This document shows positions 20,032 through 28,056 of a stretch of DNA of 28,056 bases, one piece after another; positions within the stretch are counted from its first letter, which is position 1, and every line of letters starts with the position of its first letter. The stretch is from a virus, in IMG/VR virus record IMGVR_UViG_3300005915_000084, positions 1-28,056 of that record; one strand, 5' to 3'. Position numbers and translations under genes: made by a program. Below the pieces are notes generated by a model that was given only the letters and a program-made list of their open reading frames with translations, searched no databases and was not told where the DNA came from.

Positions 20032-22910
20032 AGATCACCACCCAAGAAATTATCTAGCATAATTATACCTCTAGTCCCCCAATCCCAATGCCACCCGCCA
20101 AAACCTATCCCCGCCTGTCCTGAAATATCTGCATTAATTGTACTTAGTTTTTCTATGCCGTCAATATAAGCCTTGATAGTTGTGCCAGAAGCAGACAATT
20201 TCAAGGTTCCGCTAACCGCCATTCCTGTGTCAGAAGCCAACGTCGTATAGCTTGATGCGAACCCACACGCGTTATTTTTTGTGATCTGAAGTCGGCCATC
20301 CCCGCGGATAACCGCAAGATACGAGGGGGTGCAATCTGTCTCGTGGATACGCACCCCAACTATCGCCGTTTGGCTTAAATTTTCTTCCGCAAATGAATAG
20401 TCAATTTGTGCCCAACAATCCGCGCTACAGCCGATTCGACGCAGCACGGCCATTTGGTGACCATAACCTACAGGCTTTTGTACCCCACTTGATACCAAGA
20501 CCATATTAGTAGGAGCCTGATCAAAGTTAAGTAGTGTGTATGGCGCGCCTAATGGACTTTCATCTGCACGTGTAAATGAGTCAGAAACTGGGCATCCTGG
20601 CCCGGCGGTAGTGGTAGGCGTTACGGTAGTAGATGTGGTCACCGGTATCGGTGGATCTGTTGTTGTATTAGACCCATTGCCAGATACATACTGAGTAATT
20701 AGCATATTACCGGATACCGAGTCCTCGGGATAATCCACAATATAATCGACTTGAGACAAGCCTGTACCCGGATCAGATACAGAGACAGCAGCTACAGACC
20801 AGAAATCCGAATCCTCTTGTGGCTGGTCTGCTGTATCTGCGTCGCCAGTACGCGAAGCCAGTAATACCTTATATGTGACAGTATCCCCGGCTATTGCGAA
20901 ACTGTGGTCTATAACTATACCGCGTATGGCGTTTGTGCTCAAGATGCTAAGATTGATAGAGACATCATCGAAGATTTGCAACGCCGTAGTCTGTAATGGC
21001 GTAGTAAAAGTCACGATACGCCAAATATTTGAATCCCGGTAACCCCAGAAGTCTACAGAAGCTTTGACGAGAGCCCTGATGTTGTAAATCTCGTAAGTTC
21101 GATCCTCTTCACGTAAGCCGTATGTGTCAATATTGTTCTTGTATACATACGTCTTAGCGGCGTCTTCCTCACCGGTATAGTCTAACGTCCACTCGACATT
21201 GGTACGGGTCTCAACATCTTCGTAAGTCGTGAATGCTAGACCTACAGAACCTTCGACAACGGAATCATCGGTGATGCTAGGTAAGCTGTATCCAGGATCT
21301 TTTGATAAATACTTCAAATACGCCACATTATTATAGACGTATAAGGCGCATCTTGCCTGATAAGCTACTTCTTCACAAAGTTGTATCGCATCTTGTTGAC
21401 TCAAGAAAGCAACGTGTGAAGGGTATGTAGTTAAATCAGCGGCCACAGACGCAAATGACGCCGCATCCACAGTTATGTTAGTATATGTCGTTAATATATC
21501 TTCGATAATATCCGGGGTGCTTGATCCAACAGCCGAGATTAACGATACAAATACTGTACCATCCCACTGTTGTCCGCCGTAGTCAGCTAGAGGCTTCTCG
21601 AAGGTTATAGTAGTACACGTTTTGCCATTGATCGTATCGCTCAGATTTGTGGTGTAATAACTAGAAGGTATCGGCATAAGCACATTATCATTTTTGTACT
21701 GCCGGTAACCGTATACTTCTAGTATCTCTGTAGTCGCACCCAAGTTACAGACATATGTATCCTCGACGCCCGTTACCTGCAGAAATACACTATTAGGCGG
21801 TAGCTCATAGCTGTCTGGTGTGAGTATATACTCGGTAAAGTCACCACTGACTTCCCAGTCACCTAACCGCCAATTGTAATTGTATAATGACGATGGCACC
21901 GTCATGTCAGCTACCCACGACGCTTTCGGGAATCCAGCAATATCGGAAATGATATTGCTGCTGTCCAATGCTATTTGCTGATTTACTGTGCCCCATGGTT
22001 TGGCAAATCGACACTTGGTCCCCTCTTGACGGGTACACCAGTTTGCTACCCACCCGCCAGCAGCGATGTCAAAGAGGATGCAATACTTATCCGTCAAGTC
22101 GTAATCCGTATCAATCCAACATACTGATGTATCAAAGTAGCTCGCATCTGTAACAGGTCTGTCTAATACTGGCACATTTGTATAGAAACTATCATTCATA
22201 GTCACAAATGTGACAATACGCCCGGATACTGTTCCAGTGAATCTAATACCCTCACAGTCAAAGGTTAGAGTTGTAGCCTCCTCGAAGACTTCATCTCTGA
22301 CTATCGTACCGGTACTATAGTCGCCCTGTATCGGGACTGTTATGAGGCTTTTAATCTTCTTATACACTGGAACTGCCGGCACACGTAATACTGTACCGTA
22401 GCACAGGGGCCACGCTTTTTCTATACCATCAGGACTCAGATTAGTGAACTCATCTTCCTCCGGGGCATACCCGACCTCATCTGAGTTGATGACGGATTCG
22501 ATGTCGAAAGATAGCTTCCGATCAAGTTCAGAGTATGCTATATCCCCAGAGATAACGCCACGTATTAGTATCAGTGCATCGGCATTGTCGATATTCTCGA
22601 ACATCATATAGAGTGTAGCAACTGTACGCTCTATTACATCCGTGTCTATGATAGTTTTCAGCGTGGCATCTTTGTCAAACAGTGTTACACTAAAAGCCGC
22701 GGATTCCCCGTAGTTATCCGAGTTTGTCACTGCCGATATGTCACTAACATTCTGGATATACGGCTTGCAGTTTTGGCCGCCAAAAGCCGTATCTTTACTG
22801 GCATAGTAAATAGTGCCGCTATCCCACTCCACTTTAAGCACATAATATGGCTCTGTACCATGTAGCGTGGCGACTCTAGCTGCCAGATTAGTTGAAAGCG
22901 TTCTTACCAT
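20028..22910 (-). CDS. Tail hub/tip protein with Thr-rich linker and LamG-like C-terminal domain
   Basis: A 960-residue structural protein. The N-terminal 700 or so residues are beta-rich with many aromatic and acidic residues (for example VLKVEWDSGTIYYAS and AAFSVTLFDKDATLKTI), like phage tail hub or receptor-binding baseplate proteins. Around 745-770 there is a Thr/Pro linker (TTTDPPIPVTTSTTVTPTTTAG), followed by a C-terminal domain starting SDSFTRADESPLGAPYT, typical of concanavalin/LamG-like jelly rolls that bind carbohydrate. The ATG at 22910, with GGAG 10 nt upstream, is chosen over a TTG at 22928. It lies downstream of the tape-measure and minor tail genes in the usual tail order. It should sit at the tail tip and may bind host glycans. 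Confidence 0.8.
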   Translation of the reverse strand: MVRTLSTNLAARVATLHGTEPYYVLKVEWDSGTIYYASKDTAFGGQNCKPYIQNVSDISAVTNSDNYGESAAFSVTLFDKDATLKTIIDTDVIERTVATLYMMFENIDNADALILIRGVISGDIAYSELDRKLSFDIESVINSDEVGYAPEEDEFTNLSPDGIEKAWPLCYGTVLRVPAVPVYKKIKSLITVPIQGDYSTGTIVRDEVFEEATTLTFDCEGIRFTGTVSGRIVTFVTMNDSFYTNVPVLDRPVTDASYFDTSVCWIDTDYDLTDKYCILFDIAAGGWVANWCTRQEGTKCRFAKPWGTVNQQIALDSSNIISDIAGFPKASWVADMTVPSSLYNYNWRLGDWEVSGDFTEYILTPDSYELPPNSVFLQVTGVEDTYVCNLGATTEILEVYGYRQYKNDNVLMPIPSSYYTTNLSDTINGKTCTTITFEKPLADYGGQQWDGTVFVSLISAVGSSTPDIIEDILTTYTNITVDAASFASVAADLTTYPSHVAFLSQQDAIQLCEEVAYQARCALYVYNNVAYLKYLSKDPGYSLPSITDDSVVEGSVGLAFTTYEDVETRTNVEWTLDYTGEEDAAKTYVYKNNIDTYGLREEDRTYEIYNIRALVKASVDFWGYRDSNIWRIVTFTTPLQTTALQIFDDVSINLSILSTNAIRGIVIDHSFAIAGDTVTYKVLLASRTGDADTADQPQEDSDFWSVAAVSVSDPGTGLSQVDYIVDYPEDSVSGNMLITQYVSGNGSNTTTDPPIPVTTSTTVTPTTTAGPGCPVSDSFTRADESPLGAPYTLLNFDQAPTNMVLVSSGVQKPVGYGHQMAVLRRIGCSADCWAQIDYSFAEENLSQTAIVGVRIHETDCTPSYLAVIRGDGRLQITKNNACGFASSYTTLASDTGMAVSGTLKLSASGTTIKAYIDGIEKLSTINADISGQAGIGFGGWHWDWGTRGIIMLDNFLGGDL

Positions 22911-22951
22911 TAGGATGATGCTCCGCAAACAAGTTGGAATGGCTGTGTCGC

Positions 22952-25204
22952 TTACCCCTCTGCTAACGTGCCTCCAGGCTCATCGCCTAGCACGGCCGTG
23001 TATTCACCCAGCGCGACTGTGCCGGGTATCCCAGCTCTATCATAATGGGCCAAGAAATCACCCTTGTCTGGACTTATGTTCCATTCCTCATCACCGTCCC
23101 ACCATAACCAATAATCTCCGCTTTCAATCTCGTAGCATGGTACGCTATTGTAGGTGCCGTTTTCACAATAATCACCGTTACATCCGGCGGTTCCAGCCCC
23201 TGAAAACACATAGTCCGCTCCCGGTGCAGCTGTAGTAGTCGTAGGCGGCACAGTCGTAGTTGTAGGCGGCACCGTCGTAGTCGTGGGCGCAACAGTAGTA
23301 GTTGTAGGCGCCACAGTCGTAGTCGTGGGCGCCACCGTCGTGGTTGTAGGAGCGACAGTTGTAGTAGCTCCACATGGGCCGGAGGTTACAACTGCCGTGG
23401 CGCCTATGCTGTTGGTGCAGGAATCAGTGTCTGTGCATGCAGTAGCGCCGCAAGCATGTTCTGCAATTGTATCATTCCAGGGGTCGCAGGCGTGGGTATA
23501 AGGTGTTCCCGCCCACTGCTTAGTGCAATGCCCACCGCCAACACGTTGGATATTGAGATACCAGACAACGCCCGCCTGCCAGTAAAATCTTATGGTAAAA
23601 GCCTCGTCGCCCCCCAGCCAATTACAACTAGCTGTATTCGTTAAGGTCTGACTGCCATTGTAGGGTGCAAAGTCACCAGCAAGCCCTGCGAACGTTACGC
23701 ACATTTGATTTGGCAAGGCCGGATTACAACTATTACAAGCTATGGGGGCCACCGTCGTGGTCGTGGGCGCAACAGTAGTAGTTGTAGGCGGCACAGTCGT
23801 AGTCGTGGGCGCCACAGTCGTAGTCGTGGGCGGCACCGTCGTAGTCGTGGGCGCAACAGTAGTAGTTGTAGGAGCGACAGTTGTAGTAGCTCCACAGGCA
23901 CCTGAGGCGACGGTTCCTATGGCAGAGGCAGCTTCGCCGCCGCAGTTATCTGTATACACGTGCTCAAATACCGCGTTCCAAGGGTCACAAGAATGTCCCC
24001 CCCAGTACTCGCAAATAAGTGTTTTACAACTGCCGGTGTAGAGCTTCAATACCCAGTAAGTGGGGATTTGTACTGCACCGAACTGTAGCCGCAAATACCC
24101 GGCCCCAACGGCAGCGGAATCCCAGTAGCAGGGAACGACATCGCGGCGATATGTCACGAGAGTGTCGCCATTAAAGACCGCTAGGGAACCAGTGAGTCCA
24201 GTTAGTGTTACACACATTTCTTCTGGCAACGGTGGATCACAACTATTGCAAATCGGCGGCACAGTTGTAGTTGTCGGAGCCACCGTCGTAGATGTTGGCG
24301 GCACAGTCGTAGATGTTGGCGGTACCGTCGTAGATGTTGGCGGCACAGTCGTAGTGGTACAGATACCAGAAGCCACAGCAGCCGTTGCGCCAATGCTGTC
24401 GGTACAAGTATCTGGATCAGTACAGGCTACAGCATTACAAGCTATCTCGGTGAACGTATCATCCCACGGCGCGCATTCATTCGGGATAGCGTCCCCAACA
24501 AAAGTCTTGATACAATTGTTCACGGATTTAACGAAGATGTACCAGAGATCGCCTACATACTGTAAGGTGACATGCGGCGTATCCGCGTCATCCGTCCAGG
24601 TACAGCTAGACCGGAACGTGACATCATTCTGGCCATTGTACGTAGCAAGGTCGCCGGCCAAGTCAGCTAGTGTCACGCACAAATCATCCGGGATCGCTGG
24701 GGCACAACTATTACAAGCTGGTGCCACAGTTGTGGTTGTAGTAGGCGCGACTGTTGTGGATGTGGGCGGTACCGTTGTTGTGGTAGGTGGTACCGTTGTC
24801 GTTGTAGGAGCAGCTGTTGTCGTTGTAGGCACGTCGGAGACTAATATGCCTTCAAGCTGAAGCGTCAATTTATAATTGTTATCGCGGGCATCTTCATAAT
24901 CTAACGGCTGATTTAATACAACAACACGCCAGACTGCGGCATCATGGTCTGTATAACTGATATCTTCACCTGCCGCCGTCTCAAAGAATGTACGTACAGC
25001 CGCGATCTCTGTATCACAGATGCCGCGGAAGTTAAGCAGGAACTGGCGTAACACTGGTGTACGTTTGTACGTATAGATACCCCCGCCGATGACCTTGAGG
25101 ATATTCGGACGATTATTCAGTATATCCGCGTCACCCAAATCGGGATTACGGACTGTCAAAGATAGTGTCGGCGAATCATATGGGTATTGAAACACCACTG
25201 ACAT
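22952..25204 (-). CDS. Mucin-like tail protein with three Cys-rich modules
   Basis: A 750-residue tail protein. Residues 1-126 form a minor-tail domain (FQYPYDSPTLSLTVRNP, FFETAAGEDISYTDHD). Three homologous modules of about 120 residues follow, starting at C164, C319 and C490 with CNSCxPxxPxxxCVT and the motif YNG or FNG, each with many cysteines and ending SGxC. They are separated by (TTTTV-A/P-P)n linkers, and a different domain (about 660-750, with DYWLWWDGDEEWN) ends the protein. Stalk-like Thr/Pro linkers with disulfide-rich knobs suit an exposed fibre. The ATG at 25204 overlaps the preceding stop (TAATG) with GGAG upstream. The linkers are plausible O-glycosylation sites for the transferases encoded in the same operon. 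Confidence 0.82.
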   Translation of the reverse strand: MSVVFQYPYDSPTLSLTVRNPDLGDADILNNRPNILKVIGGGIYTYKRTPVLRQFLLNFRGICDTEIAAVRTFFETAAGEDISYTDHDAAVWRVVVLNQPLDYEDARDNNYKLTLQLEGILVSDVPTTTTAAPTTTTVPPTTTTVPPTSTTVAPTTTTTVAPACNSCAPAIPDDLCVTLADLAGDLATYNGQNDVTFRSSCTWTDDADTPHVTLQYVGDLWYIFVKSVNNCIKTFVGDAIPNECAPWDDTFTEIACNAVACTDPDTCTDSIGATAAVASGICTTTTVPPTSTTVPPTSTTVPPTSTTVAPTTTTVPPICNSCDPPLPEEMCVTLTGLTGSLAVFNGDTLVTYRRDVVPCYWDSAAVGAGYLRLQFGAVQIPTYWVLKLYTGSCKTLICEYWGGHSCDPWNAVFEHVYTDNCGGEAASAIGTVASGACGATTTVAPTTTTVAPTTTTVPPTTTTVAPTTTTVPPTTTTVAPTTTTVAPIACNSCNPALPNQMCVTFAGLAGDFAPYNGSQTLTNTASCNWLGGDEAFTIRFYWQAGVVWYLNIQRVGGGHCTKQWAGTPYTHACDPWNDTIAEHACGATACTDTDSCTNSIGATAVVTSGPCGATTTVAPTTTTVAPTTTTVAPTTTTVAPTTTTVPPTTTTVPPTTTTAAPGADYVFSGAGTAGCNGDYCENGTYNSVPCYEIESGDYWLWWDGDEEWNISPDKGDFLAHYDRAGIPGTVALGEYTAVLGDEPGGTLAEG
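23220..24835 (-). repeat. Four coding arrays of 21-nt repeats (TTTTVAP/TTTTVPP linkers)
   Basis: Within the mucin-like tail gene, four arrays at about 24720-24835, 24253-24360, 23740-23893 and 23220-23373 repeat a 21-nt unit encoding TTTTVAP, TTTTVPP or PPTSTTV. Codons vary between copies (ACT, ACC, ACA and ACG for Thr), so the protein repeat is kept more strictly than the DNA. On the opposite strand the arrays create long artificial open frames rich in VVVVGAT. Confidence 0.85.
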
Positions 25205-25575
25205 TACTGGGACTCCATGAACGTGAAGGAGACTTCCCACACCATGTTATCACGTAGCTCTACGAATTGTATTGGATTCGTGATAATGAATCCAGTACGT
25301 TCTACACTATTGTGATCTGTGACTTTGATTTCCAGGCCGGTTGTAGCTTCCAAGAAATCCCGCAACAGCGTCTCGTCATCAAACACAATGAATCGGTAGT
25401 CAAACATTGTCCACACGCTACGTCCAGATACAGCTCGCGTCATCGCATCGCCGAAGTCACTACGGGCAATGATAGCATTCATCTCTACCTTACGCGTGTT
25501 TGCAAACTCCGGGCTACGCAGGGTCACTGTCTCGGTCGTCGAGCCAGTTTTAGGATAGCTCATTACGAAGCTCAT
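25204..25575 (-). CDS. Minor tail protein, 123 aa
   Basis: A 123-residue protein with the look of a small phage minor-tail component. The segments TETVTLRSPEFANTRKVEMN, WTMFDYRFIVFDDETLLRDFLEATTGLEIKVTDHN and WEVSFTFMES are beta-rich. The phrase FLEATTGLEIKVTDHN resembles FFETAAGEDISYTDHD in the N-terminal domain of the next gene, so the two tail proteins share a domain. The ATG at 25575 overlaps the tape-measure stop (ATGA) with GGAAGGG upstream. It likely acts at the tail tip beneath the hub. Confidence 0.78.
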   Translation of the reverse strand: MSFVMSYPKTGSTTETVTLRSPEFANTRKVEMNAIIARSDFGDAMTRAVSGRSVWTMFDYRFIVFDDETLLRDFLEATTGLEIKVTDHNSVERTGFIITNPIQFVELRDNMVWEVSFTFMESQ

Positions 25576-28056
25576 GACAATGATACCCTTCCACGCCGTA
25601 TCTCACGCCGTAAGCCCTTAGCCACTGCTCGGATATCAGTATCCGTGCTGCCTGTAGAATTGACACTAATATTCCAGTCGCCAGTGATATTGTTATTCGG
25701 CGCATCAGCACGGTGCACACCGGCATTCATAGCCTGTAGTTGGCCGTAGAACTGATTCGATGCAGCAGGATTCATTACGAATTCGCCAGGACTCAGTGAC
25801 CGTTTTATTGTATCCAAGCCACGTGTGTAGCCGCCAGCGATCTTCCCCACTGGGGTGCCCGTATCTGGCGGTGCGCTACCGGGGATTTTAGAGGTGTTAA
25901 GGCGCGTTATAAAGAACTCCAGTGCCTTATCTGCTGCGCCAACCCGTAATGCAAACGTCTCAATGATCTTGCCGCTCGTGTCCAGTTTCTTGTCTGTTGT
26001 GGCGCCCATCTTCGCTGATAGTGCCTCGACACGGTTTTTAGCGCTAACTAACGCCGCCTGATACCCGGCCATTTTAGCAGCGATATCATCGATAGCCTGT
26101 GGGACTTTGATATCTTTGATAGCTGTAGTGGCTTCCTTGATAACAGCATCAAACATATTCGCGCTAGATTTATGACCAATCAACTGAGCATTTAGATGCC
26201 TAAGTAGTGCTTCTTTGATTTCTAGCGTGGGGTTCTTTACAAATCCCTCGACCAGAGTTTTTATGTATTCTGCGTATCTCTCAGATATCTTACCAGTTTT
26301 AAGATTCTTACGGATTCCAGTAAGTACAGCAGCCATCTTATCGCCAAGTACCTCAGCTTTTTCCTTATCAGCTTTACCGCCTACAGCGTTACCCGCAAAA
26401 TACTCATCCCGAGTTGCTTGCAACTTCTCTAGTTGATCCGTAAGTGCTTTAACGGCGGTTTTAGCCTTCTTGAGATTCTCAAGATCAATAGCCACAGCAT
26501 CCTTGCGCGCGATGTTGGCAGCCATCTTCTTGTATAATGTTGCCAATTGTCCCGTAAGTTCCACTTCGACTTTCAGACGGGCAGTCGGATCTTCTTTTAC
26601 TCGTGCCTGAAGGGCCGCCAGCTCTTTCTCAAGTTTGAAGCTGGCCTGTTGAGCCTGGAAGCGTCTAGCTGTTTTTACGCCCGTGGGGTCATTGCCTCTA
26701 TTTGCAACTCTTATGCTGTCCAACTTAGCAATCTTAGCCTCAAGTTCACGGACACGATCGCTAGCAAGCTGCCACTTAGGAACACCCTTACCAGTTTCGA
26801 TACCTTGAATCTTATTCAATAGCGCTTGTTGCGCCAGCAACTTGTCTTTGAGTTCGGCCTCGGTTTTAATGCTAGTTAAGTCCTTGACCTTGAACTTAGC
26901 AGCCTCAGTACCGAGTTTCTTGAGTTCCGCTGCACGAGCCTTTTCGATAGCTGCCTGTGCGGCCAGCTTAGCTTGTGTCGCAGCGGCTTTCTTGGCACGA
27001 GTCTCTTGAGCTGCGTAAATCTTGTCTCGGAGTTTTATTTCTTCCGCGAGTGCATCACGAATTTTCGTAACCACATCGAATCGCAAACCTTCAACGGTCT
27101 TCTGCTTGTTCATTACAGCTAAGAGCGCCTTGGCCTTTGTCTCATGGTCCGCGGCGGCTATTGCCTTCTTACGATCTAGGGTTACCTGTGTTCTTAACAG
27201 CTTATCCAGTGCAGCTTGTGCCTTCTCAATAGTTCTGCCGGCGGCTCCACGTTTGGCTGCTGGCGCCCGCTCCTCAGCAGTCGTGGCCCGAGCTACTTTC
27301 CTACGGGCCGCGGCAATCTTGACTTCTAGTTCTTTCTGTTTCTCTAAGAAGTTTTGCACCTTGCGTCGATAGGCGAGACCTTCTTTGGAATCTTTGATTG
27401 CTGCCTTGTTGGCTGCTTCTCTACTCTTCTTCTCACGCTCCTGAACTTCCTTATTATAAGTCTTGACTAAATCATGCTGCTTACGGATCAGTGTATTCAT
27501 ACGATCCGTGGCGCGTTCGAAGTCCTTAAGCTGATCAGCATTTAACCCACGGCGTATTTTCGCCAGCCGCTTTACTTCATTTTCAATCATTCGAATCTTG
27601 GTCTTGGTACCCTTATCTTCGAGACCGATATCGAAGATATCTACATTAGCTTTTTGCGTGTTAGAGGCACCCTTACCCGTGACGCTTGTCATAGCGTCAT
27701 CGGCCTTCTTGAAGGCATCCTTTGTCTCGGTGATCTGCTTTTTGATGTCGGTCAGAGACACCTTTATAGCTGTCTGTACATCAGCAACAGTCTGCTTCAA
27801 ACTGGCTTTGATCTTATCCTGCGCTTCCAGTTGCTGATTCAGCCAAGCATTATAGACTTTCTGAACTTCAGCAGTTGCCCGTAGACGCGCCCCAGCAATG
27901 TTATCCAGAGCCTTAATGATGCTTTCTTCCAGATTAACTATCGCGGCGCGATCATTCTTTATATCCTCGGAAATACCCTTGGACCACTCTGCGGACAGCT
28001 TCTTAGAAGCAGCGGTAGCTTGCTGTAGGTATAATACAACAGCAAACAGTGCGGCG
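25572..28056 (-). CDS. Tape-measure protein, N-terminus beyond right edge
   Basis: The frame is open from the right edge to TGA at 25572, giving about 827 codons; the start lies outside the window. Most of it is charged, Ala/Lys/Glu-rich and almost free of Pro and Gly, predicting long coiled coils that span the tail tube and set its length. The visible N-terminal end AALFAVVLYLQQATAASKK may be a membrane-like segment. The C-terminal tail GGYTRGLDTIKRSLSPGEFVM is the SPGEFVMN-type ending common in siphovirus tape measures. Its place directly before the minor tail genes fits the conserved tail order. A TTG inside the frame at 27800 should not be taken as the start. Confidence 0.9.
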   Translation of the reverse strand, partial: AALFAVVLYLQQATAASKKLSAEWSKGISEDIKNDRAAIVNLEESIIKALDNIAGARLRATAEVQKVYNAWLNQQLEAQDKIKASLKQTVADVQTAIKVSLTDIKKQITETKDAFKKADDAMTSVTGKGASNTQKANVDIFDIGLEDKGTKTKIRMIENEVKRLAKIRRGLNADQLKDFERATDRMNTLIRKQHDLVKTYNKEVQEREKKSREAANKAAIKDSKEGLAYRRKVQNFLEKQKELEVKIAAARRKVARATTAEERAPAAKRGAAGRTIEKAQAALDKLLRTQVTLDRKKAIAAADHETKAKALLAVMNKQKTVEGLRFDVVTKIRDALAEEIKLRDKIYAAQETRAKKAAATQAKLAAQAAIEKARAAELKKLGTEAAKFKVKDLTSIKTEAELKDKLLAQQALLNKIQGIETGKGVPKWQLASDRVRELEAKIAKLDSIRVANRGNDPTGVKTARRFQAQQASFKLEKELAALQARVKEDPTARLKVEVELTGQLATLYKKMAANIARKDAVAIDLENLKKAKTAVKALTDQLEKLQATRDEYFAGNAVGGKADKEKAEVLGDKMAAVLTGIRKNLKTGKISERYAEYIKTLVEGFVKNPTLEIKEALLRHLNAQLIGHKSSANMFDAVIKEATTAIKDIKVPQAIDDIAAKMAGYQAALVSAKNRVEALSAKMGATTDKKLDTSGKIIETFALRVGAADKALEFFITRLNTSKIPGSAPPDTGTPVGKIAGGYTRGLDTIKRSLSPGEFVMNPAASNQFYGQLQAMNAGVHRADAPNNNITGDWNISVNSTGSTDTDIRAVAKGLRREIRRGRVSLS

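Noticed and set aside
23220-24835. Periodic repeats considered as a CRISPR array
   Set aside because: The repeats are in frame, 21 nt long without unique spacers, and encode a Thr/Pro linker.
24162-24860. Rightward frames rich in VVVVGAT in the tail gene
   Set aside because: They are antisense images of the TTTTVAP codon repeats and have no independent gene features.
22952-25204. Diversity-generating retroelement target in the tail protein modules
   Set aside because: No reverse transcriptase gene or template repeat is visible in the window; the module similarity is explained by duplication.

Overview
The window looks like part of the genome of a tailed double-stranded DNA bacteriophage with a long tail (a siphovirus-type plan is inferred from the tape-measure protein and tail-tip genes). 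Genes are packed with ATGA, TAATG or zero-length junctions, most starts have GGAG/GGAGA-type ribosome binding sites, and there is no ribosomal or core metabolic gene. The host cannot be named from sequence alone; it is presumably bacterial.

Left block (1-4343, all leftward): an SNF2-type helicase running off the left edge, an unknown 167-residue protein, a 226-residue protein with an acidic tail that could be a DNA-binding replication accessory, a tRNA-Leu(UAA), and a ParB-like DNA-binding protein. Centre of divergence (4344-4779): an AT-rich region built around a 55-nt near-perfect inverted repeat whose two arms each carry a TATAAT-type promoter pointing outward, plus several copies of a GAATCAT motif. 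This is the best candidate for the replication origin and master switch in the window.

Replication block (4780-9780, rightward, one operon): a primase-helicase (AEP plus SF3/D5-like), a 63-residue protein, a dATP/dGTP diphosphohydrolase-like protein with a C-terminal zinc ribbon, a D12-class adenine methyltransferase and a DnaQ-like exonuclease. Its last gene overlaps the convergent leftward operon by 98 nt.

Right block (28056 down to 9683, leftward, one continuous operon): tape-measure protein (partial), three tail-tip proteins, an unknown 150-residue protein, then about 10 kb of modification genes. These hold seven recognisable glycosyltransferase domains in four proteins, a GPSL-motif domain fused to one of them, two SAM methyltransferases, a radical SAM enzyme, a cysteine-rich miniprotein, and a duplicated family with faint kinase-like motifs, one copy of which is split by an in-frame stop.

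The idea worth testing is that this cluster decorates the virion itself. Two tail proteins in the same operon carry mucin-like Thr/Pro linkers (TTTTVAP repeats), which would be natural O-glycosylation substrates. The host envelope is an alternative target.
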